Shown here one piece after another: positions 10,516-21,544 of a stretch of DNA of 64,000 nt. The stretch covers positions 2,752,001 to 2,816,000 of the forward strand of contig PUDQ02000001.1 of assembly GCA_002964805.2 (NCBI GenBank), in the 5' to 3' direction. This DNA is from Trametes villosa. Taxonomy: Eukaryota; Basidiomycota; Agaricomycetes; Polyporales; Polyporaceae. The translations under genes and the position numbers were made by a program. Every line of letters starts with the position of its first letter. Positions within the stretch are counted from its first letter, which is position 1. The notes below the pieces were generated by a model. The model was given only the letters and a program-made list of their open reading frames with translations. It did no database searches and was not told where the DNA came from.

Positions 10516-10917
10516 CGATGCGGCCAGAGGGAGGTCTGCTGAGCAGCCGGACGCTTGAACGAGCCCGGGGGTTGTTGTTCTTGCTTGCCCAAAGAGGCAC
10601 ACCGTGTCACCGCTTTTGATGGGAGTGCGGGGATGTGACTGTGTCACGTTCTACGCGCGCGCGGAGGGCGGCAGACTCTCTTCCGCTCGCTCCGTGGGCA
10701 CCGTCGAAGGCATTCATCGCACTCTTCTGCGTCCCCTTCTGACCCACCCAGCTGACCAGTCATTTTGGCAAGCCGACTGCTCTGCGCGATCATGCTCAGC
10801 GTCGCCATACCCGACGTTCTTCCCCCAACGTAACCTCGTCATCGCCGCCGTTAAAAAGCGAGGTGCAAAATGGAGGAGTGGTTCGTGAACTGCCTCCTCA
10901 GTTTCCTGCCTGTCTGG
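10516..10917. promoter_or_regulatory. Divergent upstream region of the BSP-family and GH3 genes
   Basis: About 400 bp between the two start codons. The only core-promoter-like motif I see is TTAAAAAG at 10851-10858, 60 bp upstream of the preferred xylosidase ATG. If translation instead began at ATG 10870 the motif would sit only 12 bp away, which argues for the later start. Confidence 0.45.
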
Positions 10918-13482
10918 ATGGCGAACGGACTGCGTCGTCTCTGCGCGCTGCTCACCGCGCTTGCCGCTAGCGCTGCGTCCGTGCAGGCGTATGGCTTCCC
11001 GGACTGCGTGAACGGCCCGCTGAAGAACAACACCGTCTGTGATGTCACGAAGGATCCCATCACCCGCGCGACGGCCCTGATTAGCCTCTGGACTGACGCG
11101 GAGCTCACTAACAATACCGTCAACGCCTCTCCAGGTGTCCCTCGTCTAGGTCTTCCCGCCTATAACTGGTGGTCCGAAGGTCTGGTATGTGAACGTCTTA
11201 CCCTCTCCCTCACTGCTATGCTCACGAGCGTGTTTAGCATGGTGTGGCTCGGAGCCCAGGTGTTACCTTCGCACCATCCGGCAACTTCAGTTATGCGACG
11301 TCGTTCCCACAGCCTATCCTGATGGGGGCCGCGTTCGACGATCCCCTTATCCAGGCGATTGCAACCGTCGTGAGCACGGAGGGACGCGCGTTCAACAACG
11401 CGGGTCGCGCCGGCCTCGACTACTGGACACCCAACATCAACCGTATGCATTTGTTGCTTGCCTGTGGGTGTCTACGAGTAGTTAGCTGAACTACGTCCAC
11501 AGCATTCAAGGACCCTCGTTGGGGACGCGGGCAGGAGACGCCTGGAGAGGACCCTTTCCATTTGTCCCAATATGTCTACAACCTCATCGTCGGTCTGCAA
11601 GGCGGCCTAGACCCGAAGCCGTACTTCAAGGTCGTCGCCGACTGCAAGCACTTCGCTGCCTATGACCTGGACAACTGGGAGGGCGTCGTGCGCTACGGCT
11701 TCAACGCCGTCGTCTCGCAACAGGACCTGTCGGACTTCTACCTCCCTCCCTTCCAGTCATGCGTCCGCGACGCGAAGGTCGCGAGCGTCATGTGCTCGTA
11801 CAACGCGGTGAACGGGATTCCGTCCTGTGCGAACAAGTTCCTGCTCCAAGACGTGCTTCGCGATACTTGGGGCTTCGCGGAGGATCGCTGGGTCACGAGC
11901 GACTGCGATGCCGTTCAAAACATCTTCTCCCCTCACAACTACACGAGCGACCCTGCACAGGCGGCGGCGGACGCGTTGCTCGCTGGCACGGACATCGACT
12001 GCGGGACGTTCTCGTCGACGTACCTCCCTGATGCTCTACAGCGCGGCCTTGTCAACACCACGGACCTCAGGAGAGCGGCGATCCGGCAATACGCTTCGCT
12101 TGTTCGGTACGCATTTTGCCCTCTCCGCACGCGTCGTAGTACTCACCTCTTCTGCAGTCTTGGTTACTTCGATCCTCCCGCGGTCCAGCCTTATCGTCAG
12201 CTTGGCTGGTCCGACGTCAGCACCCCACACGCCGAACAGCTCGCGTACACTGCCGCTGTCGAAGGCATAGTCCTACTAAAAAACGACGGTATCCTCCCCC
12301 TCTCGAAGCGCGTTCGCAAAGTCGCCCTGGTCGGTCCATGGGCCAACGCGACGACCCTCTTGCAGGGCAACTACCAAGGCATCGCTCCATACCTCATCAG
12401 CCCGGTCCTAGGCGCACAACAAGCCGGGTTCGAGGTCGAGTACGCCTTCGGCACGAACGTCACCACGCGGAACGACACGAGCGGCTTCGCAGCTGCCGTC
12501 GCTGCTGCGAAGCGCGCGGACGTGGTCATCTTCGCGGGAGGCCTCGACGAGACCGTGGAGCGCGAGGAGGTAGACCGGCTGAACGTAACGTGGCCCGGCA
12601 ACCAGCTCGATCTCGTCGCTGAGCTCGAGCGCGTGGGCAAGCCGCTCATCGTCGCGCAGTTTGGCGGCGGCCAGCTCGACGACACCGCGCTTAAGCATAG
12701 TCGGGCGGTACGTGTTATTTTCTTCCCTCTACTACGTCCGTGACAGAAGCTTATCATGCCGACTCCTCCACTAGGTGAACGCAATCATCTGGGGTGGCTA
12801 CCCTGGGCAGAGCGGCGGCGCCGCGCTCTTCGACATCCTCACCGGCAAGGCGGCCCCCGCGGGACGCCTCCCCATCACGCAGTACCCTGCCGCGTACGCC
12901 GAACAGGTCCCGATGACGGACATGACGCTGCGCCCGAGCGCGACGAACCCCGGCCGCACATACAAGTGGTACTCCGGCACGCCCGTCTACGAGTTTGGCT
13001 TCGGGCTGCACTACACGACCTTCGGCTTCGCCTGGGCGGCCCCCCGCGCCACCACGGACTTCCGGGGCCCGGCGCGCACGTACGCGATCGCGGAGCTCGT
13101 CGCGCGCGGGCGGCACAGCGCGGCGTTCCTCGACCTCGCGCCGCTCGACACGTTCGCGGTGCGCGTGACGAACACGGGCCGGGCCGCGTCCGACTACGTC
13201 GCGTTGCTCTTCGTGAGCGGCGCGTTCGGGCCCGCGCCGCACCCGAAGAAGCAGCTCGTGTCGTACACGCGCGTGCACGGGCTCGCGCCGGGGCGCAGCG
13301 CGGTCGCGGAGCTGCCGGTGACGCTCGGCGCGATCGCGCGCGCGGACGAGAATGGGGAGAAGTGGGTGCACCCGGGGACGTATACGATCGCGCTGGACAC
13401 GGATAGCGCGCTGAAGCACACGTTCACGCTGACGGGCCAGGCGGTGAAGATCGCGACGTGGCCTTCCGACAAGAGTTCGTAG
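10918..13482 (+). CDS. Secreted GH3 beta-xylosidase
   Basis: From ATG 10918 the protein starts with a secretion signal (MANGLRRLCALLTALAASAA, cleaved near VQA/YGFPDC). An in-frame ATG at 10870 would add 16 residues and bury the signal. After introns come LPAYNWWSEGLHGVA, the SNFSYATSFPQPI region, DPRWGRGQETPGEDP, VADCKHFAAYDLDNWEG, and the nucleophile motif WVTSDCDAVQNIF (catalytic Asp in SDCDAV). The C-terminal half has EGIVLLKNDGILPL, DVVIFAGGLDETVEREEVDR (candidate acid/base Glu region), WGGYPGQSGGAAL, GRLPITQYP and a fibronectin-III-like end. Several N-glycosylation sites (NNT, NVT, NAT) fit secretion. The family hydrolyses xylo-oligosaccharides from the non-reducing end; the WWSEGLHGVA and YNAVNGIPSCAN segments favour xylosidase over beta-glucosidase. 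Length is about 770 residues, normal for the family. Confidence 0.93.
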
Positions 13483-13831
13483 GCAGTTTGTTTCTTTGAA
13501 ACAGACAACTCCATGTATATGGAAGTGTACAAATAAATTTGTTGTTTTGAGTACTTGAGACTACGGCGCCATTGAAGCCAAGCTACTTCAACCATGAACA
13601 TCCTAGCTGAGACCATTGGGTGTTGTTCGTAAGACAAATGATTGAGAACAACCATAACCCATATTGCATTCTTTCAACCATTATTCCAATTATACAATCG
13701 TACTACAGACGATAGACCCAATTTCCGTTACTGTGCCCCATTACGAGGCCAGCGAGTTACCATGAACGAATGTCCGATATAGTATATGTCCGAAGCGACC
13801 GTCTAACCCAAGCCGCCGAAGCACGAGCTGC
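13483..13831. other. Convergent intergenic region: GH3 and laccase 1 3' ends
   Basis: 349 bp of AT-rich 3' sequence between the two stops. A canonical AATAAA at 13532-13537 lies about 50 bp after the xylosidase stop and is the likely polyadenylation signal for that gene. Confidence 0.55.
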
Positions 13832-15947
13832 CTACTGGTCGCCAACGGCGAGCGCGTCGTAGATGGGGCAGAGGTCGGACCACGCCTGGGGGACCGGGTT
13901 CGCCGACTTCACGTCGGGGATGTCCTCCGCCATCACGACCGCAAAGCCGGCCTCGAGGTGGAAGTCGATGTGGCAGTGGAGGAACCACGGGCCAGGGTTG
14001 TCGGTGCGGAAGCGGATCGTCACGTTGTCACCCGCAGCGGGGGTGCCCGTGCTCACGACGTCGCGCCAGACCGGGTTGTCGTAGTTGTAGACGGTGCTGC
14101 CGGCGCTGCGTACGACAGCGAAGGCGTGCTGTAGGGTAATTGTTAGGAGGAGCGTATGGAATGCGAGAATGTATGACCCTTACACCGTGCAAGTGGAAGG
14201 GGTGCGGGGCACCGGGGGCGGCGGTGGTGGCGGGGAACGAGATCTCGATGTCCGCGTTCGCAGGCAGGGAGTAGACGCTGCCGGATGGGAGGAGGTCCTG
14301 GGCGTTCTGGGCACCGCTGATGATCTGGAGCAGGACCGGCACGGTGGGCGGCACGAAGGTCGCGCCGTTGATGAAGAAGTTGGTGCCGTTCTAGGAGATT
14401 GTTAGGCCGAATTTACTACAGACTGAGTTTTGCTACTTACGAAGTTGAACGCCATGTTGATAGCCTTGTCGACACCACCGGGGACAGGCGTCCCAGGCTA
14501 ACGGAACACTCATTAGTGCTATGTTCCCGCGGCAGGAGTACAGCAAGTACTTACCACAACCAGGTTGTCGAGCGTGTGGAGGTTGACCTCGTTCAGGGGG
14601 TTGGTCGACGGGGTCTGAGTCGTCGTGGGCTCAACCGGGTCGGCACCATCGTAGCGCAGGATGGCGGAGTTGATCCCACCGGCGAAGCCGACGTTGCCGA
14701 AGTTGGGGTTCGCGCGCACCCAGTAGTTGCCCACGTCCTGGTTGGCATCCAGCTGCACGATCACCTCGTCAACACATGCATGTAGCGGCAGTAGAGGAAA
14801 CCGGACGTACCACGAAGGAGTAGCGCTGCGCAGCGAAGATCTGGATGGAGTCAACCGTGAGGGGCTGGGTGTTGACCGAGTCCGCCTCGATGACCGTCAG
14901 GCTGTGGCCATCGATGCTGAAGACGTGGTTGGGGTCGCAGGAGAGCGAAACCAGACGGAAGCGGTACCTAGATTGTAATAGATTAGCAACGGACTTGTAC
15001 TGAGTCTAGCATGCCCACATACTTCTTGCCCTTGGTCACGTTGATGACCGCAAGGTCCGCCGACGTCGTGCTCGGCGAACGACCCTTGCCGTTGATGAGA
15101 GTGGCGTCAGCGCCCAGACTGTCATGGATAATGTGAGCAATTTATCGGCCCCGTGTGGTGGGAATGAACTTACGGGAAGGCCGGGCCCAGCTTGGCCGCG
15201 ACGTGGTACCAGTCCGCCAGAGTGATGACAGTGTCGTCTGAGGCAGTAACAATGTCAGCGCCCGATGTTTTACGGTTCAAAAGCCTCCTTACCGTTATCA
15301 ACATCGTAGAGGCTCTTGTGCGGGTCGTTCGGGTCGTAGACAACGAACGGCCCCCTCAAGCCGTCGCAGTACTGCGTCGACAAGTGACTGTGGTACCAGA
15401 AAGTACCTATGCAGCCAATGAGTCAGTATCGCGCAATGAGAGCAACTGAAAGTGACACATACCGGCCTGGTCAGGAACCTGGAAGTCGTACAGGAACGAG
15501 TGCCCGGCGGAAATGGGGCACTGGTTGACGAAGGCCGGACCATCAGCCCAGTTGGTGCCCTTCTGGAAGAACCCGTGCCAATGCTGCATTGGACCTCATC
15601 AGTACCTCGGTCACGCGGTAGCTCAGTATTCAACTCACGATGCTGGTACTCTTCAGCATGGTGTGGTTGGTCAGGTTGTCGATGACATTGAGCTGGAAGC
15701 GATCGCCCTACGACACCATGTTAGAAGACCGAACTATACATGGACATGTGGGGCTTGAGCATACCTTGTTACCCGCAACCAGGGGCCCAGGGGTGACGTT
15801 GTTCACCACAACAGCCTGACGGGCGAACCCATCGGGGCTGACGAGGGCGTTGGTGATGGTGAGGTCGGCGGAGGGGCCAACAGCAGCATGTGCCACAGCC
15901 GCGAGGGAGGCGACGACGAAGGTGAGCAGTGACTGGAACCTCGACAT
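13832..15947 (-). CDS. Laccase 1 (multicopper oxidase, phenylalanine axial type)
   Basis: ATG 15945-15947 opens a signal peptide ([21 protein letters not shown]), after which the mature protein starts [15 protein letters not shown]. All four laccase copper signatures are present across exons: [15 protein letters not shown] (L1), [14 protein letters not shown] (L2), HPFHLHGHAF split by an intron (L3) and [12 protein letters not shown] (L4). The residue ten after the L4 cysteine is Phe, the arrangement associated with high-redox-potential basidiomycete laccases. About ten small introns interrupt the gene. The enzyme oxidises phenols and lignin-derived compounds while reducing oxygen to water, outside the cell. 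Length is about 520 residues, normal. It shares intron positions with laccase 2 at 42.5-44.6 kb. A TATA box lies 84 bp upstream of the start. Confidence 0.95.
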
Positions 15948-16030
15948 GGCTGAGCAAGAATGAGCTGTTGAGGACCTCGGAGAAACTCAAGTGGGCTCGA
16001 GTTGTGTTGGCAGGGCATCATTGCGGCAGC

Positions 16031-16037
16031 CTTTATA
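16031..16037 (-). promoter_or_regulatory. TATA box of laccase 1
   Basis: CTTTATA on the plus strand is TATAAAG on the minus strand, 84 bp before the laccase 1 start codon. Confidence 0.65.
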
Positions 16038-16172
16038 CATTCTCCAAGGCCAGCGCCCTGGCGTGCTGAGTGACCAAGAGTTAGAGGTGAGCGCCTCGAA
16101 TAGACCAAGGACGAGCCTTACCCGGTTGGCACAGTGTCAAGATTGCACCGGTGTCAGCATCTGTCAACGCGG

Positions 16173-16474
16173 CCCTGGAACGCGGTCCTCGCGCGAATTT
16201 TGCGGATGCGTGAGAGCGTCGAGAGGTGGCCGACAGCACCTTACGTCTCACGGAGGTATGGTAGCGCGCCCCGAGCCGCGTCGGGATCCCTGCGCAGGCC
16301 GCATTCGTAAGGTTCGGTGCCGGAGGTGGGCGCGTAAACTGCGTGATGGAGAGTCTATCCTGCCCTGGACAGCGGTTGCCGCGCGAAGTCGGCGCTGGTC
16401 GTGAGAACGACCCGACGGGTTCGACAGCATCTTGCCTCTCACGGGGCGGGGAGGCTACGAACATCCGCGCCCGG
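16173..16474. repeat. Degenerate duplicated block upstream of laccase 1
   Basis: Copy A (about 16173-16272) and copy B (about 16373-16474) share the order CCCTGGA, GCGCGAA, GTGAGA, CGACAGCA(C/T)CTT, CTCACGG and a closing CGCGCCC. The best core, 16231-16253 versus 16422-16444, agrees at 20 of 23 positions. Offsets of 191-200 bp show small indels. The block lies roughly 225-530 bp upstream of the laccase ATG. Confidence 0.55.
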
Positions 16475-19392
16475 CTGCGGGCGCGGCATATTTGCTGCCG
16501 ATCGTTTCGGATGTTGCGGGGTTAAATGAGGTGCAGCTGTACTTTTAAATGAGACAAGAGATACATTCCTAGCAGTACTTGCTCACTCTAGGGCATCGAG
16601 AGAGTTAACGGCAGCCCTACAGAAGAGCCTTTGCCGTGGAGTGCGAGTCGAGGTGCCGCACTCGCGCTTCATCTCGGCGGCCAGACGATATTGCTGTGCC
16701 GACATAGACAGGGCCTGGATGATAGGCGTCATCAGGTACGCGAAGCGTATGTCTTTTTTGTCGTGGAGAAGCCATTCAGAGCGAAGAGCGGAGAGAGATG
16801 GATGATGAGAAAGAGGATGCGCACCCGCCGCGGCGAACAATCTCCCCTTCCCGAAAAGGCAGGCGGTGATGGCCGCCACGCCGACGCTCGGGCGCTTGGG
16901 GCTACAACATGCGATAAACTCTCTTTGAGCAGAACGCCTACATGCGCCTACAATATCCTCTCCTATTTCTCCGATATGCATGCATCCCCTTCGTCCGCAC
17001 TCCGGACACCTGAAAACTGGTCGGAATACATCCTCAGAGCCCCCTCCTGCTCCTCATAGTCGACGGCAATGTCTCAACAGCGGAATCGTGATGCGCTTGT
17101 CAAACTTTCCCAAGGGTGAGAGCGGAAAGTCAGCAGTCCCTCTACCAATCATTGCCCGCTATCCCGCCTAAGTAGCTCGTACCTGACGGCCTCTAGCTGA
17201 TCCGAAATCCCGAGGGCGCTGCGAGCTGCGCAGCAATGAAACATACCGCCGCGGCGCTGCGCACGACGGCCGCAATCAGCAGCGGGCCACAGCCGATCCC
17301 GTTCGAAAGCCTCTCCAGTCTCCAGACCCACTTCACGCTCTCTGGCATCCGAAGCAACCATCTAGCCCACGAGTCTACTCTCCCGTCGTACGATACATGG
17401 CCGGCGTCGATCATCTGGGACGTAACGCCTCGTATCCCGTATGACTCAGTGGATCCGTTCGCCTCCATTCCTCGCGAGGCGCAGTAGCCTTGCCATGCGG
17501 TCACTGAACGCCCAGCTGTCGCATCCCCGCACTAACCTCCTGCTCCAGGACAGCGGCTATGCAATAACCGCCACAGTCCGGCCAGCGATGTCCTCTCATG
17601 GGGCCCCATGACAACCCACTTTGATTCAATATGTGAGTAATTTAGACGTGTAATGCGGTTCATGGCTGACATTCGAGAGCAGCTGACGCTGCAGATTGAA
17701 GAGCAGGAGAAGTTGTTCAGACTGCATAGTACCACGACAATCGGTGGAAGACGGCATATAGATCTTTCCGCGAGCGTTCCAAATTCCAACGGCGAAGACG
17801 GGAAGCGTCCTGACATACCGGTACTTCCAACATCCTCGCATCGAACCTGAGCTCATTCTGCGACCCATCACTGAACCTGGGAGCTGCGGAGACCCGCATA
17901 TCTGGTAGCTAGTACACCGTGCCTCTTGTGCGATGATCGTCCGCGCCCTCCTCCCTTCCCCGCGCCCTCCGCCACATCTACGCCTCTTCTGGCCAGGAAC
18001 AGGCCACGGAATGACCGGTACACCTCTTCAGCGTAATGTTCCTTCGCACTCGGGCTGTCTGAAACAGTACGCTCATTTGTTGTACGCAGACAAGCGCCTG
18101 ACGCACCCGACGGTCGTGGCTGCAGGCGGCGCCTCCGTCCGGCCAGCGCTTCGCGGCTTTCCCACTGCATCCACCTCCCCCGCGCCCACCACCGGTCTCG
18201 ATCGTCAAGGGCGTGCCGCCGCCCTTCGCCCCGGCCGCGGGTGCTGATGACACCGGCGTTGTTCTCAATGGTGCGAAGCGCGTCGGGCATCGGCAGCGCT
18301 GCTTTCTGCCTTCTTCGCCCTGCCAATCGCCGCCGTGCGCGCCGCCCAAATGCCTCGGGGGTCGGACGAGGCGCCCCGGGGTCGGATGGCTGCACACCCG
18401 GACGCGGCGGCTCTTCAGCCAGCTTTCTTCTATCCAGGTGACTCACGATCGAGATGGCAGGTCCCAGCCCCAGCCCTGGCCGAGCTTACGCTTAATCCCC
18501 AGGAACTCAATCAGACCGCGCGCCGGGGATCTGCGCGCGGGTGGCAGGGCGGGCCCGCAGCGGTGCCTCGAGCAGTCGTCCGCGTCAGTCCTCCGGCATG
18601 ATGGGGACGCGCGGGTGCGCCGACGCGGGCCCCATGCACGTTCGAGCTGGTGCGCTGGGGTCTCCCACACTTTTGCCTCTCGCCCGCACGAGCTGACAGG
18701 GCCTCCGTGCTCATCACAGGCCGAGTGCGCGACGAGAGCCCGCCAAGGAGCGCGGGCCGACCGAGTTTGTACGGCTGCGACGTCTGGTCGTCGGAGTTGT
18801 CGCTGTTCCCTTGGGCAACCGCGACATATGCCCGTGAATGGCAGCATTGCGTCTTCGGGCTCCGCAAAGTGAGATCGCCTGCGTAAGTCCGAAGATACAG
18901 TATATACGAGGCCGATGGGGGCGCTGGAACAGGCTAGCTCACCGAGCAGGGCCAGTGGGCGTGCTGATGCGCCCACGAAACACCGTCACCGTCTGCGCAG
19001 ATGGCACGCCGAGCTCGTCAGGACGATCGCTCCGCCTGCGCCGTCCAATTGCGCCCGCGCCTCCCCAAGTCCGGGTAAGCGCGTCCCCAGCGTCGCCCTT
19101 GGGGTGGGGGGCGCGCGAGGAGAGCCGCCCTTTGCGGGTCTAGCTCAGCCCATGCGCTGCCCATCCCAGCTAGGCGTCGCGGTTACGTAGGAGAGCTCCG
19201 GACGCATGGAGGCAGAGCGGCCGTCTGCGAGCGAGCGTACCTGTCGGGCAATGCACCCGCATCGCGCACTGCGTACATGGAGTATCGCGTTCCCATGCGC
19301 CCGCCGCCTGACTACAACGCCGACGGGGTGGTATGCGGCCAGGCCTAACCCCGTACGACTTGCGATGTTCCCAGCTTCGCAAGAGGTGCGGC

Positions 19393-19413
19393 GCCCGACG
19401 CCCGACGCCCGAC
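19393..19413 (+). repeat. Three perfect tandem copies of GCCCGAC
   Basis: A 7-bp unit is repeated three times without interruption inside the gene-poor region. Confidence 0.8.
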
Positions 19414-20498
19414 ACACCGCATGCTTTACGGCGAGCAAGTGTGATCGCCCTGTCGGCCGAGGTCAGCAGGTGTAGGGAGGGTTCAGTGTATTGAGAGTCA
19501 TACAGGTCGATCGAGCGTTCATCATCAACCAGCCGATGGCCGACGGGTGCGGGAGCCCTGGGCACTCGGGGATGCATACTTGCAACACGTACTGTACCAA
19601 GCAATTAGGACTGAAAACAATGTATGCCAGGCTGTCGTATTATTTACCTGCTATGCCCGCGGTGCTTCCTTCCGTGCAGTGCTCGGGGCGGCCCTAATTA
19701 GAGCTGGACTGGGTGCTATCCCGCTTGCTTGCCGGTATGGCCCTCCGGTGAAGCATCTGCTTCCGACCGCCGCGACGCGCAAGACACCGCTCGGCCGGCA
19801 CGCCCACAACGTACTGTCTTCTGTGACGTTCAGTATTCACCAATACATCCTTTCGGCGCACCTTTACGTGCCAGTGTGTAGTCATCTGACAGGTGTATTA
19901 GGGATACCCTGCACACGCGCTCATAATCGCGATGACTGGTAGAAAAGCGGCGTATAGACGAGTTGAGCAGAGGCGGCCATCGTGCTACACCGCCATACGC
20001 ATTCAGCATGGGCTAGGAACGCGCAGATGAAGACGAAGTCCGTCAAGGGGCGTTGATCAGAATCGCAATATGCAGATGCAAGCTCACCGCGGCCGGCCGC
20101 CTGCCCATGTTCACGTGAGGCACGAGCTAGAAGATACACCCGGCCGCGGATATCCACGTCCCCCTTGAAGCTAAGCAGCGAGCGTCGCACGAGTTCCATT
20201 TCGGACGTCGAAGACAATGTTACGGCACGTAGAATACACAGCAGAAGAGGTACAGGCGATTCGCCGCGTCCTGAAGAATGCCGCCGGCAATCTAAGCGAA
20301 TTCAGCACCCGTCGCACGACGACATTAGCACATTAGCACAACAGACTCACGGGTGACATTCTCAGCGAAAGAGCGGGCTTGGGGTATACAAGAGCACCTA
20401 AAGATACAATACAATACTGCGAAATAATGAGCATTGCACCACCTGCACCTTCACAGGAGCCCGCTCACCAGCAGTCCGCCTAGGACCGGAAGCACATG

Positions 20499-21344
20499 CT
20501 ACCGAATGCCCGCAGCAGCCTCGACCTTCATCACCTCTTCGCGAAGCGCGTCCCTGCCCTCCTCCAGCCAGCGGATGTACTCCTTCGCGCGGAACAGGAT
20601 CCCGCTCTTCCCCTTTGTGCCCCGCCCGCGGCTCCCGCTGCCCTTGGGCCGTCCGCGTGTCGGCATGCCGGAGCCCGGGGGTGCGCCTGCGGGGGCGAGG
20701 AGCGTGGTGAGCTGCAGGTAGCCGTCGCGGATTGCGTTGCGCCGCTTCTGCTCGGACATGATGTGGTTGAGCCGTTTCTGCGGCGTGGAGAGCGGGGGCT
20801 TCACGCGGGAGGGTGCGTTCGCGCCTGGGGTCTCCCTGGAGGATGGGGAGGCGGAAGAGGAGGGCGAGCGACTGCGCCTTGACACCGATGGCTTCGTATC
20901 CGCATACGGCTGGGGCTGGGGGTGAGTGTAGGTAGGTTGTGGGGCAGGAGGAGGTTGCGGCGAATATAGCTGCTGCTGCTGCTGCTGCACCTGCCGAGGG
21001 TCCTGCTGTTGCGAGGCAAACAGGGAGGATGATGGGGCAAGCTGGTCGAGACCCGGAGGTGCTGTCTCCTGCAGAGGGCTGTGGTAGAGAGGATCTGGGG
21101 GTGCCTCTGGGAGCTGGGAGTCTAGATTGAAATCCCAGTCGCTGAAATTGTCGAGGAAGCCGAAGAGGTCTGTGGTCTCCGAGGCCGAGAAGAGGTCGTT
21201 GGACGGCGGGAGCGGTGGCGGGGGTGGTATGGGCGCATGGAGGGCGGGGCTGAAGAAGGTGAAGTCGTCGAATGCGGCGGGGGGGAGGGCGTGTGGGCCG
21301 TGTGCGGGGTCGTGCGGGGAGGAGAGGGAGTGCGGGGCAGACAT
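20499..21344 (-). CDS. bHLH transcription factor
   Basis: A single exon from ATG 21342-21344 (MSAPHSLSSPHDPAHG) to stop 20499 encodes 281 residues. The N-terminal half is Pro/Ser/Gln-rich with acidic aromatic patches (FGFLDNFSDWDF), typical of an activation domain, and has a short polyglutamine run encoded by CAG repeats near 20970-20990. The basic region RLNHIMSEQKRRNAIRDGY has the His/Glu/Arg pattern of E-box (CANNTG) binders. Helix 1 is followed by a long Gly/Arg/Lys-rich loop (GRPKGSGSRGRGTKGKS), then helix 2 (ILFRAKEYIRWLEEGRDALREE). The loop is longer than in most bHLH proteins, a feature seen in several fungal members such as Ino4-type and sterol-related regulators. The target pathway is not readable. 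The gene is divergent from a Zn2Cys6 factor. Confidence 0.88.
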   Translation of the reverse strand: MSAPHSLSSPHDPAHGPHALPPAAFDDFTFFSPALHAPIPPPPPLPPSNDLFSASETTDLFGFLDNFSDWDFNLDSQLPEAPPDPLYHSPLQETAPPGLDQLAPSSSLFASQQQDPRQVQQQQQQLYSPQPPPAPQPTYTHPQPQPYADTKPSVSRRSRSPSSSASPSSRETPGANAPSRVKPPLSTPQKRLNHIMSEQKRRNAIRDGYLQLTTLLAPAGAPPGSGMPTRGRPKGSGSRGRGTKGKSGILFRAKEYIRWLEEGRDALREEVMKVEAAAGIR

Positions 21345-21544
21345 GATCACCGTCCGGATCCAAGCCCGGATTGCCGGAGCTAGGGCCCGTGACCGTGACG
21401 CGTGCGGGGTGACGGCCGGGTGACGCGGCGGCGCAGGCCGGAGGGGACGGGCGTCCGGTCGGCAAAGGGCGGGGCGTGGGATGCAAAAGGCGGGCACGCG
21501 GGGGCGGCGAGCCCGTCCGCTCCGAAACACCGCCCATCACCTCC
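21345..21544. promoter_or_regulatory. 200-bp shared promoter of two transcription factor genes
   Basis: The region lies between the start codons of the bHLH (minus) and Zn2Cys6 (plus) genes. It is GC-rich, with no TATA box and several CGG triplets. Confidence 0.5.

Larger units (their letters stand above)
15948..20498. other. 4.5 kb gene-poor region between laccase 1 and the bHLH gene
   Basis: The first 600 bp form the laccase 1 upstream region, with its TATA box and a duplicated block. The rest has only short open frames without recognisable domains on either strand. One frame at 17653-17850 (+) looks coiled-coil-like (QLTLQIEEQEKLF) but has no ATG-supported gene structure. GC-rich stretches at 18.2-19.2 kb produce long but compositionally biased frames. 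No tRNA or transposase was seen. This could be old, decayed transposon sequence or a long regulatory region. Confidence 0.5.

Noticed and set aside
17653..17850. Possible small coiled-coil exon (QLTLQIEEQEKLF)
   Set aside because: No partner exons, no conserved motif and no promoter signals. It remains a chance frame unless transcript data say otherwise.
20965..20990. CTG/CAG trinucleotide run considered as an unstable repeat
   Set aside because: Only about six units, encoding a short polyglutamine stretch in the bHLH activation domain.
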